Source: Streptomyces violaceoruber
Lineage (GTDB): Bacteria; Actinomycetota; Actinomycetes; Streptomycetales; Streptomycetaceae
Length of the DNA stretch: 50,714 bases
Assembly: GCA_000720805.1 (NCBI GenBank)
Contig: JODI01000061.1
Location: 1 to 50,714 of the forward strand
Reading direction: 5' to 3'
The notes under the pieces were generated by a model. That model was not told the DNA's origin. It did no database searches and saw nothing but the letters and a program-made list of their open reading frames with translations. Position numbers and translations under genes: made by a program. Numbering within the stretch: position 1 is the first letter of the stretch; the number at the start of each line of letters is the position of its first letter. Of the stretch, positions 8,558 through 16,216 are shown piece by piece.

Positions 8558-9423
8558 GACGCGGTCTCACTTCCGGCGGGGAGGCCCAGTCCGGGTTCTG
8601 TGGGCAGCAGGCCGTCCTGCTTGCCGGAGCCGCTGAGCTTGCGGACCACGCCGACCAGGGCGAGGGCCACGACGGCGACGGCGATGAGGATCGCGCTGAC
8701 GGCGGTCACCGACGGGTCGACGTTGTACTGGAGGACGTTGAACACCTGCACGGGCAGGGTCACGGTGTCCACGGAGGACAGGAACTGCGAGATGAAGAAC
8801 TCGTCGAAGCTGGTGATGAAGGAGAAGATGCCGGCGGCGACCATGCCGGGCATGGCCAGCGGGAGGGTGATCCGCCACCAGACGGTCAGCCGGCTCGCGC
8901 CCATGCTGGCGGCCGCGTCCTCCAGCCGTTCGTCGATGCCCTTCAGGGTGGCCATGAGGATCATCACGGCGATCGGTGAGGCCAGCACGGTGTGGCCGAG
9001 AGCGATGGCGATCGGGCTGCCGAGCATCGCGGCCGGCTCGAAGAGCAGGAACAGACCGAGGGCGATGACGACCTGGGGGATCACCAGCGGGGCGAGGACC
9101 AGGCCGTAGACCGCCGTCCGCAGCGGCAGTTCGCTGCGGACGAGGGCGGTGGCCGCGGTCATCCCCAGGATCAGCGAGAAGACCGTGGTCATGGCCGCCA
9201 CCAGGGCGCTGAGCGACAGCGCGGCGGGCCACTTGCTGCCGTCGGCGAACAGCTGCGTGTACCAGTCGAGGGTCCACGCCTCCGGCGGGAAGGAGCCGAA
9301 GGCGTCCTTGCCGAAGGAGGTGACGACGATGACGATGATCGGCAGGGCCAGGAACAAAAGGATCAGCGTGGACAGGACGGCCAGGGTGATGCGTCCGGCC
9401 GGCGTGGAACGGAGCTCGATCAT
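8554..9423 (-). CDS. ABC transporter permease, PotC type
   Basis: 289-residue inner-membrane permease with about six hydrophobic segments, starting at residues 12-36. The cytoplasmic EAA loop (EDAAASMGASRLTVWWRI, then LPLAMPG) contacts the ATPase. It belongs to the spermidine/putrescine/opine importer group. The ATG at 9423 overlaps the preceding permease stop (ATGA). The open frame runs further upstream, but that extension is antisense-like coding shadow with no hydrophobic pattern. It pairs with the next permease, the ATPase and the lipoprotein to form the importer. Confidence 0.88.
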   Translation of the reverse strand: MIELRSTPAGRITLAVLSTLILLFLALPIIVIVVTSFGKDAFGSFPPEAWTLDWYTQLFADGSKWPAALSLSALVAAMTTVFSLILGMTAATALVRSELPLRTAVYGLVLAPLVIPQVVIALGLFLLFEPAAMLGSPIAIALGHTVLASPIAVMILMATLKGIDERLEDAAASMGASRLTVWWRITLPLAMPGMVAAGIFSFITSFDEFFISQFLSSVDTVTLPVQVFNVLQYNVDPSVTAVSAILIAVAVVALALVGVVRKLSGSGKQDGLLPTEPGLGLPAGSETAS

Positions 9424-10358
9424 GACGCCGTACCCCGGTTCCGAAGGGCCTCGCCCGCTGACTTCAGCAGCCTGAGCAGCAGCAGTCCGGCGAAGGTGAG
9501 CAGCAGCAGGATGATGCCGAGCGCCGAGGCGCCGTTCCACTGGTTCTGCTTCATGACCTGCTCGTCGATGAGCGAGGCGACCATGGTCTGCTTCTCGCCG
9601 CCCATGAGGGCGGGGGTGAGGTAGTAGCCGAGGCAGAGGATGAAGCACAGCACGCCGGCGTTGACCAGGCCGGGGGCCACCAGGGGCACGTAGACCCGGC
9701 GGAAGATGGTGATCCGGCCCGCGCCCATGCTCGCCGCGGCGGCCATCAGGCGCCGGTCGATGCCCTTCATCACCGCGAACAGCAGCAGCACGGTGTACGG
9801 CAGCATCACGGCGGTGGTGCCGATGACGACGCCGATCTCGTTGTAGAGCAACTGGACGGGCGGACCAGGGACGTGCATGTCCGTCAGGGCGTTGTTCACC
9901 ACACCGTTGTCACCGAGCAGGATGATCCAGCCGTAGGTGCGCACCAGCGCGCTGATGAAGTGCGGGACGACCACCACGAGCATCGCCAGGCCGGCCCACA
10001 GCGGCTTGAGCCGCGAGATGGCCGAGGCCAGGACGAACCCGACGACCAGCGCGAGCAGGGACGTCTCGGCGGAGATCCGCAGGGTCGTGAGCAGGATCTC
10101 CAGGTTCGCGCCCTGGAAGGCGTCGGTGTACCAGTGGAGGGTGAAGCCGCCCTCCTCGCCCTTCAGGCTCAGCATCAGGGTGCTGAAGATCGGATAGACG
10201 AAGAGGATCAGCAGGTAGACGACGACGGGGGTGGCGTTGAGCAGTCCGAAGCGGGTGCGCCGTTCGGACAGCGCGCGGCCCAGGCCGCGCTTGCCCGGGG
10301 CGGGTGTGGGTGCGGCGGGCGCCGGGGTGGGTGCCAGTGCGGTTCCGGCCATCGTCAT
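9420..10358 (-). CDS. ABC transporter permease, PotB type
   Basis: 312-residue permease. An Ala/Pro-rich cytoplasmic N-terminus (about 30 residues) precedes the first membrane segment (VVVYLLILFVYPIFSTLML), and the EAA loop is MAAAASMGAGRITIFRRV followed by PLVAPG. The ATG at 10358 overlaps the ATPase stop as ATGA; a second in-frame ATG follows 6 bases later. The frame is open further upstream, but that part lies over the ATPase gene and has Arg-rich shadow composition. Family members import polyamines, opines or phosphonates. Confidence 0.87.
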   Translation of the reverse strand: MTMAGTALAPTPAPAAPTPAPGKRGLGRALSERRTRFGLLNATPVVVYLLILFVYPIFSTLMLSLKGEEGGFTLHWYTDAFQGANLEILLTTLRISAETSLLALVVGFVLASAISRLKPLWAGLAMLVVVVPHFISALVRTYGWIILLGDNGVVNNALTDMHVPGPPVQLLYNEIGVVIGTTAVMLPYTVLLLFAVMKGIDRRLMAAAASMGAGRITIFRRVYVPLVAPGLVNAGVLCFILCLGYYLTPALMGGEKQTMVASLIDEQVMKQNQWNGASALGIILLLLTFAGLLLLRLLKSAGEALRNRGTAS

Positions 10359-11494
10359 CCCCCGTGTTCCGTGTCCGCGAAGACGCTGACGTTCGCGGGG
10401 TCCGCGGTGAGGCCGACGTGCTCGCCGAGGTCGGGGGCCCGGCCGGCGGGCAGTTCCAGCCGTACGAGTTCGGTGGCCGCCCCGCCGACAGGGCGGACGG
10501 TGACGCGAACGAGCGTGCCGACGTAGGTGACGGTCTCGACCGTCCCGGTACAGAATCCGTCGTCGGGCGGACACAGGGCGAGCCGGCCGGGCTGGACCGC
10601 GGCACGGACCCGGGCTCCTTCGGTCCCCGCCTGCGTGCGGGCCTTCAGTACACCGCCGGTGTCGAGACGTACCAGGGTGTGGCCGGACGTCTGCTGCTCC
10701 ACCTGGCCCGGCAGGAAGTTGGCGGCGCCGAGGAAGTCGGCGACGAACGGGGTGCGCGGGCGCTCGAAGAGCTCCTGCGGGGTGTCGAACTGGTCGATCC
10801 GCCCGTCCCGCATCACGGCGATCCGGTCGGAGAGGACGAGGGCCTCTTCCTGGTCGTGCGTCACGTAGATGACGGTCAGGCCGAGTTCCCGCTGGATGCG
10901 CTTGATCTCGGTCTGGAGCTGGTCGCGCAGCTTCTTGTCGAGGGCGCCGAGCGGCTCGTCCATGAGGATGACCGGCGGGCGGTAGACCAGGGCCCGGCAG
11001 AGCGCGACGCGCTGCTGCTGGCCGCCGGACAGCTCGCGGGGGCGGCGGCGGCCCATGGCGGACAGTCCCGCCATCTCCAGGGTCTCGCCGACCCGGCGGC
11101 GCTGTTCCGCCTTGGACACGCCCCGCAGTTGCAGGGGGAAGGCGACGTTCTCCCAGACCGTCATGTGCGGGAAGAGCAGGTACTGCTGGAAGACGAAGCC
11201 CAGGCCGCGCTTCTGCGGGGCGAGGCGGGTCACGTCACGGCCGCCGACGACGACGCTGCCGGAGTCGGGCTCGCAGAACCCGGCGATCATCATCAGGGTG
11301 GTGGTCTTGCCGGAGCCGGAGGAGCCGAGGAAGGTGACGAACTCGCCGGCCGCGATCTCCATGGAGACCTCGTCGACGGCCGTCACTCCCCCGTAGGTTT
11401 TCCGAAGCCGTGTCACGGACAGGGGCTTGCCGGAACCGGTCAGGCCGGCAGCGGAGGCCAGGGACAGGTCGGGCATCACGTCGGTCTCAGGCAT
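10355..11494 (-). CDS. ABC transporter ATP-binding protein, PotA type
   Basis: 379-residue ATPase. Walker A is residues 57-64 (GSSGSGKT), the signature LSGGQQQR is at 155-162, Walker B is VILMDEP (D179, E180) and the switch histidine is H213. A TOBE domain fills roughly 285-370, as in PotA and FbpC importers. It energises import through the two downstream permeases. The ATG at 11494 overlaps the end of the binding-protein gene by 8 bases and has GGAG shortly before it. A second Met follows at codon 7. Confidence 0.9.
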   Translation of the reverse strand: MPETDVMPDLSLASAAGLTGSGKPLSVTRLRKTYGGVTAVDEVSMEIAAGEFVTFLGSSGSGKTTTLMMIAGFCEPDSGSVVVGGRDVTRLAPQKRGLGFVFQQYLLFPHMTVWENVAFPLQLRGVSKAEQRRRVGETLEMAGLSAMGRRRPRELSGGQQQRVALCRALVYRPPVILMDEPLGALDKKLRDQLQTEIKRIQRELGLTVIYVTHDQEEALVLSDRIAVMRDGRIDQFDTPQELFERPRTPFVADFLGAANFLPGQVEQQTSGHTLVRLDTGGVLKARTQAGTEGARVRAAVQPGRLALCPPDDGFCTGTVETVTYVGTLVRVTVRPVGGAATELVRLELPAGRAPDLGEHVGLTADPANVSVFADTEHGG

Positions 11495-12590
11495 GCGTCC
11501 ACTCCTGCCAACGCTTGGACACGGCGTCCTGGTTCTTGATCCACCACTCGACGTCCAGGTCGAAGCCGGACTCCAGGTGCTCGGGCGAGCTGGCCAGGTT
11601 CGCGGCGGTGGCGGGCTTGAGCTTCTTGTAGGCGGCCGGCACCGACGGGGCCATCGGGTAGATCTCGGCGTAGGCCGCCTGCACCTCGGGCCGCAGCGAG
11701 TAGTCGATGAGCTGGTAGGCGGCGCCGAGGTTCGCCGCGCCCTTGGGGATGCCGAGGGCGTTGCTCTGCCGGCGGGCGCCGTTCCACTGGTAGGCGAGCG
11801 GGGCGCCGCCCTTGATCAGGGCGTCCAGGCGGCCGTGCCACACACTGGAGGCATCGACCTCCTTGCGGCCCAGCAGCACGCCGGGCAGGGCGCCGGTGTC
11901 CCAGAACTTGCGGACGTGGGGCTTTATTTCGCTGAGGACCTTGAAGGCGCGGTCCACGTCGAGGGGGTAGAGCTTGTCCAGCGGTACGCCGTCGGCGAGG
12001 AGGGCGAACTCCAGCTCGGGCAGGTCGGCGTCCAGGGCCTGCAGCGCGCGGTTGCCGGAGAAGGTCCTGGTGTCCCAGAAGTCGGCCCAGGAGGCCGGTT
12101 TCCTGCCGCCGAAGGCGTCGGTGCGGTACGCCATCACGCTGGCCCAGTAGTTCTTGCCGACCGCGTTGGAGGTCACCAGTGTCCTGGCGATGCCCGCGTT
12201 CTTGAAGTTCTTCAGCCGGTCGTAGTCGAGGTCCTCGGTGGCGTCCTGCTGCTTGAAGAGCACGAAGTCGGCCATGGAGTCGTCGATGACGTCGAACTGG
12301 GGGCGGCCCTGCTTGATCTGGGCGAGCATCTGGGCGTACTCGATGTTCACCACCTTGACCTGGATGCCGGTCTCCTTGGTGAACGGGTCATAGATCGCCT
12401 GCTGGTTGGCGTCGCCGTAGGAGCCGCCGCTGTTGCGGACCACGAGGGTCTTGGAGCTCTTGCCGCCGCTGCCGACGGACCGGCTGGTGCCGGTGCCGCA
12501 TGCGCTGAGCGAGGTGGCGGCTGCGATGCCTGCGGTCACGCCGCCGACTCCGCGCAGGAACCCTCTGCGGTCTATCCGGACATCTCTCAC
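11487..12590 (-). CDS. Solute-binding lipoprotein, PotD-like, Tat-type
   Basis: 367-residue extracellular solute-binding protein of the spermidine/putrescine class. The N-terminus is a twin-arginine lipoprotein signal: RR at 8-9 (DRRGFLRG), a hydrophobic stretch and the lipobox LSAC with C31. The mature part begins with a Ser/Gly linker, then TLVVRNSGGSYGDANQ, typical of the family. GTG at 12590 is chosen because a perfect AGGAGG lies 6 bases upstream (12597-12602); the longer frame lacks this. As first gene of the transporter set it fixes what is imported, probably a cationic or zwitterionic amine compound, but the ligand cannot be read from sequence. Confidence 0.87.
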   Translation of the reverse strand: MRDVRIDRRGFLRGVGGVTAGIAAATSLSACGTGTSRSVGSGGKSSKTLVVRNSGGSYGDANQQAIYDPFTKETGIQVKVVNIEYAQMLAQIKQGRPQFDVIDDSMADFVLFKQQDATEDLDYDRLKNFKNAGIARTLVTSNAVGKNYWASVMAYRTDAFGGRKPASWADFWDTRTFSGNRALQALDADLPELEFALLADGVPLDKLYPLDVDRAFKVLSEIKPHVRKFWDTGALPGVLLGRKEVDASSVWHGRLDALIKGGAPLAYQWNGARRQSNALGIPKGAANLGAAYQLIDYSLRPEVQAAYAEIYPMAPSVPAAYKKLKPATAANLASSPEHLESGFDLDVEWWIKNQDAVSKRWQEWTHA

Positions 12591-12698
12591 CGGGTGCCTC
12601 CTGGTGGTGCGGTACATGGGGAAGGGGAGTGTGGGGGTGCGTTCTGGCGGGATCTCGTTCTGGTGGTACGGGGAGGGGACGTGCTGGAGGTGGTGGGG

Positions 12699-13685
12699 TC
12701 AGTGGCCGCCGGAGTCCTGGGGAGCCGGGGCGGCGATGGCGGCGAGTTCGGCGTCGGGGGCGACGGTCAGTCCGCGCATGCCGTAGAAGATCCGGCCGGT
12801 GGCCGAGGAGAGGACCTTGTGCTCCTGGCCGTCGGCCGGGTCGACGACATGGCCGAGGACCTGGCCCTCCGTCACGTGGTCGCCGGCGGTGAACTCCGGA
12901 TACCAGAGGCCGGTTGCCTCGGCGGTGACGCCGGCGGCCCAGACCCATGCGCGGACGGCCGTGTCGTCCTGGGGCTTGGTGTCCAGGACGCCGAGCCGAC
13001 CCAGGACACCATGCAAACCCTCGACGAGACGACGGGCGGTGTCCACGTCGCGTTCGCCGAGCTGCCCGGTCTCCACGAGGATCGCCGGGACGCCTTGGCG
13101 GGCTGCGGCCGCGTGACTGTTGCCGCCGTCGGCGTTCATTCCGAAGACGACGTCCTCGATGCCGAGCGCGCCGGCCATGTCCGCTGTCCGCGCGTCCAGT
13201 TCGGGGTCACCGGTGAGGCGGTATCCGACGAAGTCTGTCAGGACCTCGTCGATGCCGCCGGAGTGCAGGTCGACGTAGGCGTCGGCGCCGTCCACGAGGT
13301 TGGTGAACAGCCACGCCGCGAGACGTTCGGTGGGGCTGCCGTCGGCGTCGCCGGGGAAGACGCGGTTGATGTTCACGCCGTCGAGCGGTGAGACGCCGAG
13401 GCGACCCTGGTAGACAGCCGGGGGGTTGGCGACCGGGCAGACGATCACCTGACCGTGCACCTCGCCGGGCTCCAGCAGAGCGGCCAATCGGGTGGCCGCG
13501 TCGACCCCCGTGAACTCGCCGCCGTGCACGCCCGCGGTGATCAGAACGCGAGGGCCGGGGTGGGCGCCGTTGACCAGGGTCAGCGGGATGTCCACGGTGA
13601 GGGTGCCGAGGTCGGCGGGGACGGTGCCGCGGGTCTTGGTCCCGGGCTCGGCGCGCAGGACGCCGATGGACAGGGGGGCGGTCAT
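12699..13685 (-). CDS. Second aspartoacylase/succinylglutamate desuccinylase-like deacylase
   Basis: 328-residue M14-fold zinc deacylase. Ligands are H54 and E57 (TAGVHGGEFTG) and H141 (DLHSGG), with N107-R108 (NINRVFPGD) and a late VETGQ carrying the probable catalytic Glu. It differs clearly from the other deacylase in this operon (HGGEFTG against HGDEYDG), so this is not a recent duplication; two different acyl bonds may be cut. ATG at 13685 has GGAGG 10 bases upstream. A GTG at 13694 overlaps the upstream stop (GTGA) and is an alternative start. A gap of about 110 bases separates it from the binding-protein gene. Confidence 0.8.
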   Translation of the reverse strand: MTAPLSIGVLRAEPGTKTRGTVPADLGTLTVDIPLTLVNGAHPGPRVLITAGVHGGEFTGVDAATRLAALLEPGEVHGQVIVCPVANPPAVYQGRLGVSPLDGVNINRVFPGDADGSPTERLAAWLFTNLVDGADAYVDLHSGGIDEVLTDFVGYRLTGDPELDARTADMAGALGIEDVVFGMNADGGNSHAAAARQGVPAILVETGQLGERDVDTARRLVEGLHGVLGRLGVLDTKPQDDTAVRAWVWAAGVTAEATGLWYPEFTAGDHVTEGQVLGHVVDPADGQEHKVLSSATGRIFYGMRGLTVAPDAELAAIAAPAPQDSGGH

Positions 13686-13690
13686 GGTCG

Positions 13691-14827
13691 TCACGCCTCC
13701 GCTCGGTCGAGGGTGGAGATGAAGTCGATGGGCCGGGGCGAGGTGCCGTCCAGCGCGAGGTCGGCGGCGATGTCGCCGAAGGCGGGCGAGAGCTTGAAGC
13801 CGTGTCCGGAGAACCCGGCGAGCAGGACGACGTTCTCCGCTCCCGGCAGTGGCCCGACCAGAGGACGGCTGCTCTCGGTGTAGCCCTCCATGTAGACGGA
13901 GAGCCGGGTCGGATCGGGGTTCAGGTCCGGCATGTGACGCCCGATCAGTTCCGTGAAGATCTCCAGCTCCTCCGGGGCCACCTCTCGGTCGAGCCGGTTC
14001 GGGTCGCCGGCCGGGCGGTGCAGGGCGCGGGAGAGACCGAGCTTGACGGAGACGCCGTCCGGGGAGGGCAGGCCGTAGCAGTGGGTGGGCGCCGTGCGGA
14101 TGAAGGCGGGGCGCTCCTCGCCGAACCAGGCGTCGGTGGTGGGCACGTACCAGGCGCTGACGAGGCGGCGGATGTCCACCTCCCAGGGCAGTTCGGGGAG
14201 CAGGTCGTTGACCCAGGGGCCGACCGTGACGACGGCGGTGTCGAAGCGCTCGCTGCCGGAGTCGGTGCGGATCTCGACGCCGCCTGCGACGGGGACGATC
14301 TCGCGGACCGTGGTGTAGCGGTGGATGCGGGCGCCGAGCTCCTCGGCGCGGCGGGCGGCGGTCTGGATGGTCAGCTCGGGGCGGATGAAGCCTGCGCGGC
14401 GGTCGAGCACGGCCGCGTCGCCGTCCTCGATCCGGAACTGCGGGAAGCGCTTGGCGAGCAGCTCGGCGTCGAGGACCTCGTGGTCGAGGCCGTGCTCGGC
14501 GATCGACTCGAGGACCGTGGCCATCTGGTGGTGACCGGTCGGCCCCATCAGCAGGCAGCCGGTCAGGCGGCGCAGCTCACGGCCGGTCTCCTGCTGAAGC
14601 CGCTCCCAGAGGGCGTCGGCGTGCTGGAGCAGCGGCACGTACCGGGAGTCCTCGAAGTGGGCGCTGCGGAAGATCCGGGTCTCGCCGCCGGCCGCGCTGC
14701 GGTCGTGGCCCGGGGCGAAGCGGTCGTAGCCGACCACCTCGGCTCCACGGGCGGCCAGGCGCCAGGCGGCCTGGCTGCCCATCGTTCCGACGCCGACGAC
14801 GGCGACGCGCTTCCTGGCAGCTGACAC
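13691..14827 (-). CDS. FAD-dependent N-methyl amino-acid oxidase-like protein (MSOX/SolA family)
   Basis: 378-residue DAO-family flavoprotein. The FAD fold is residues 9-35 (AVVGVGTMGSQAAWRLA, D35), and the C-terminal flavin site reads LLAGFSGHGFKLSPAFGD, as in monomeric sarcosine oxidase and N-methyltryptophan oxidase. By eye, the position of the cysteine that binds FAD covalently in those enzymes (CxYTxT) is here EGYTES, so the cysteine seems to be absent. GTG at 14827 has AAGGAA 8 bases upstream, while the longer frame begins over non-coding DNA. It is the first gene of the operon and probably removes an N-alkyl group or deaminates the substrate. Confidence 0.78.
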   Translation of the reverse strand: MSAARKRVAVVGVGTMGSQAAWRLAARGAEVVGYDRFAPGHDRSAAGGETRIFRSAHFEDSRYVPLLQHADALWERLQQETGRELRRLTGCLLMGPTGHHQMATVLESIAEHGLDHEVLDAELLAKRFPQFRIEDGDAAVLDRRAGFIRPELTIQTAARRAEELGARIHRYTTVREIVPVAGGVEIRTDSGSERFDTAVVTVGPWVNDLLPELPWEVDIRRLVSAWYVPTTDAWFGEERPAFIRTAPTHCYGLPSPDGVSVKLGLSRALHRPAGDPNRLDREVAPEELEIFTELIGRHMPDLNPDPTRLSVYMEGYTESSRPLVGPLPGAENVVLLAGFSGHGFKLSPAFGDIAADLALDGTSPRPIDFISTLDRAEA

Positions 14828-15108
14828 AGGGCTTTTCCTTTCGTATCGCCGCGGCGCATGCTGGGCCCCCGGCGTGAGGCTGTTCGATTCGAGGCGGTTT
14901 GGACGGGGCCGGGCACTCGGCGGGACCGCAGCTCGCAATCGTCCGTATCTCGTAGCTCCGGCTCACTTTCGCGGGATCCCTCCCGAAGCCGTGCCACATT
15001 GTGGAATGCTGTGCTAGAATCTGGCACGAGAATGACAGCGGTAAAGAGGGGAGTCAAGAGGGTGTCCGCAAAGGATTCCGAGGATTAACGGGGGGAAACC
15101 GGATGGAA
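14828..15108. promoter_or_regulatory. Divergent control region, operon/IclR copy 1
   Basis: This 281-bp gap separates the start of the minus-strand catabolic operon (14827) from the plus-strand IclR gene. It should hold promoters for both. The only well-defined element is the duplicated IclR promoter/operator at 14991-15030. I see no obvious operon -10/-35 pair. Confidence 0.6.
14991..15030 (+). promoter_or_regulatory. IclR promoter/operator, copy 1
   Basis: A -10 hexamer TAGAAT lies at 15015-15020, with a weak -35-like TGCCAC 17 bases upstream. Inverted arms TGCCA (14992-14996) and TGGCA (15022-15026) flank a core containing CATTGTGGAA. The same arrangement precedes the second IclR gene, with arms TGCCG and CGGCA exactly 30 bases apart in both copies. 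It is probably bound by the IclR protein itself. Confidence 0.65.
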
Positions 15109-15855
15109 ATGAAGAGCGTCACCAGGTCGCTGCGCATCCTGGAGGCGGTCGCCCAGCATCAGCCAGTGACCGTGGGTGAGCTGACGAAGATCTTCGGCCT
15201 GCCGAAGTCGACCGTGCAGCGCACGCTGGTCACGCTGGCGGAGGCCGGCTGGCTACGGGCCAGCCGGAAGGACACCACGCGCTGGGAGGTCGGCGCCCGG
15301 GTGCTGGCCGTACGACCCGCCGCCCTACAGGGGTCCAGCCTGTTCGCCGCCGCCCGCGACCCCATGGTGCAGCTACGGGACAAGGTCAACGAGACCATCC
15401 ACCTGTCGGTGCCGGACGCACTCCAGTGCATGGTCGTGGTGGACCGCGTCGACTGCGACCACGCCGTACGAACCTTCCACGCCATCGGCGACACCTCCCC
15501 CCTGCACGCCACCGCCACCGGGCGCGCGGTCCTCGCACACCTGCCGAAGCAGGACATCGAGGAGCTCATCACGCAGGGCCTGGAGCGCTACAGCGAGTCG
15601 ACACCCGCCGACCCCGAGGACCTGCGCGCCGACCTGCGGCGGATCCGCACCGACGGCTACGCGGTCAACCGCAACCAGTACCGGCCGGGCGTCTGCGCCA
15701 TCGCCGCGCCCATCCTCGACGAGGACGGCACGCCGCTGGCCACCGTGGCCATCTCCATGCCCGATTCGCGGTACGACGCCGACGAGCTGCCCGAGTGGGG
15801 CCGCCTGGTCGCCGACACGGCCGCGGAGATCACGGGGCGCCGCTTGGGCGCCTGA
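15109..15855 (+). CDS. IclR-family transcriptional regulator, copy 1
   Basis: 248 residues: an N-terminal winged helix-turn-helix (residues 4-70, TVGELTKIFGLPKSTVQRTL) and a C-terminal IclR effector domain (from about 80 to the end, with AVRTFHAIGDTSPLHATATG and NRNQYRPGVCAIAAPILDE). ATG 15109 is chosen because it matches the start of copy 2; an extra ATG at 15103 is also possible, and GGGGG lies upstream. It diverges from the 1.7-14.8 kb operon, which it probably controls, and is followed by a near-identical paralogue. The effector is likely a substrate or intermediate of that operon. Confidence 0.9.
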   Translation: MKSVTRSLRILEAVAQHQPVTVGELTKIFGLPKSTVQRTLVTLAEAGWLRASRKDTTRWEVGARVLAVRPAALQGSSLFAAARDPMVQLRDKVNETIHLSVPDALQCMVVVDRVDCDHAVRTFHAIGDTSPLHATATGRAVLAHLPKQDIEELITQGLERYSESTPADPEDLRADLRRIRTDGYAVNRNQYRPGVCAIAAPILDEDGTPLATVAISMPDSRYDADELPEWGRLVADTAAEITGRRLGA

Positions 15856-15890
15856 GCGCGTCGCGACTGCCCGACTTCCGCCCCGCATCA

Positions 15891-15930
15891 CCGAGGGTCG
15901 GCTCCCCCACACGGGAGCCGACCCTCGGTT
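15891..15930 (+). terminator. Strong terminator after IclR copy 1
   Basis: A perfect 16-bp stem (15891-15906 with 15913-15928, arm CCGAGGGTCGGCTCCC) and a 6-base loop, 36 bases past the stop. It should uncouple the two IclR genes so that each depends on its own promoter. Confidence 0.85.
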
Positions 15931-16103
15931 CGCTTCACGGCAGGACCGGCCTTGTGCCCGGATGGCGGAGAGCCCCGGGCGCAGAGCGACCACCTCAAGC
16001 GGCGGCGCTGTACGGCTCGTTCAGAGCGCGACCGGCGCCAGACGCCGCGGAGCACCGGAACGGCACACTCCTGACGCCGGTCCGACCATCAGACATCAGC
16101 TGC

Positions 16104-16143
16104 ATGCCGCATTGTGGAACACCATGCTAAAATACGGCACGAT
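16104..16143 (+). promoter_or_regulatory. IclR promoter/operator, copy 2
   Basis: Duplicate of the element before IclR copy 1: core CATTGTGGAA, -10 TAAAAT at 16128-16133, and arms TGCCG (16105-16109) and CGGCA (16135-16139). Compared with copy 1 both arms changed one base so that they still pair. Confidence 0.65.
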
Positions 16144-16216
16144 CATGCCTGTGGGTCCGGAAGCGAGTCAAGAGGACAGCGCGGCAAATCCGCGGAACTG
16201 AGGGGCCGGGACGGAA

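Noticed and set aside
6169..14827. Ectoine degradation (doe/eut) assignment for the operon
   Set aside because: The deacylases and aminotransferase resemble DoeB and DoeD, but no ectoine hydrolase (DoeA/EutD) and no ectoine-type transporter are present.
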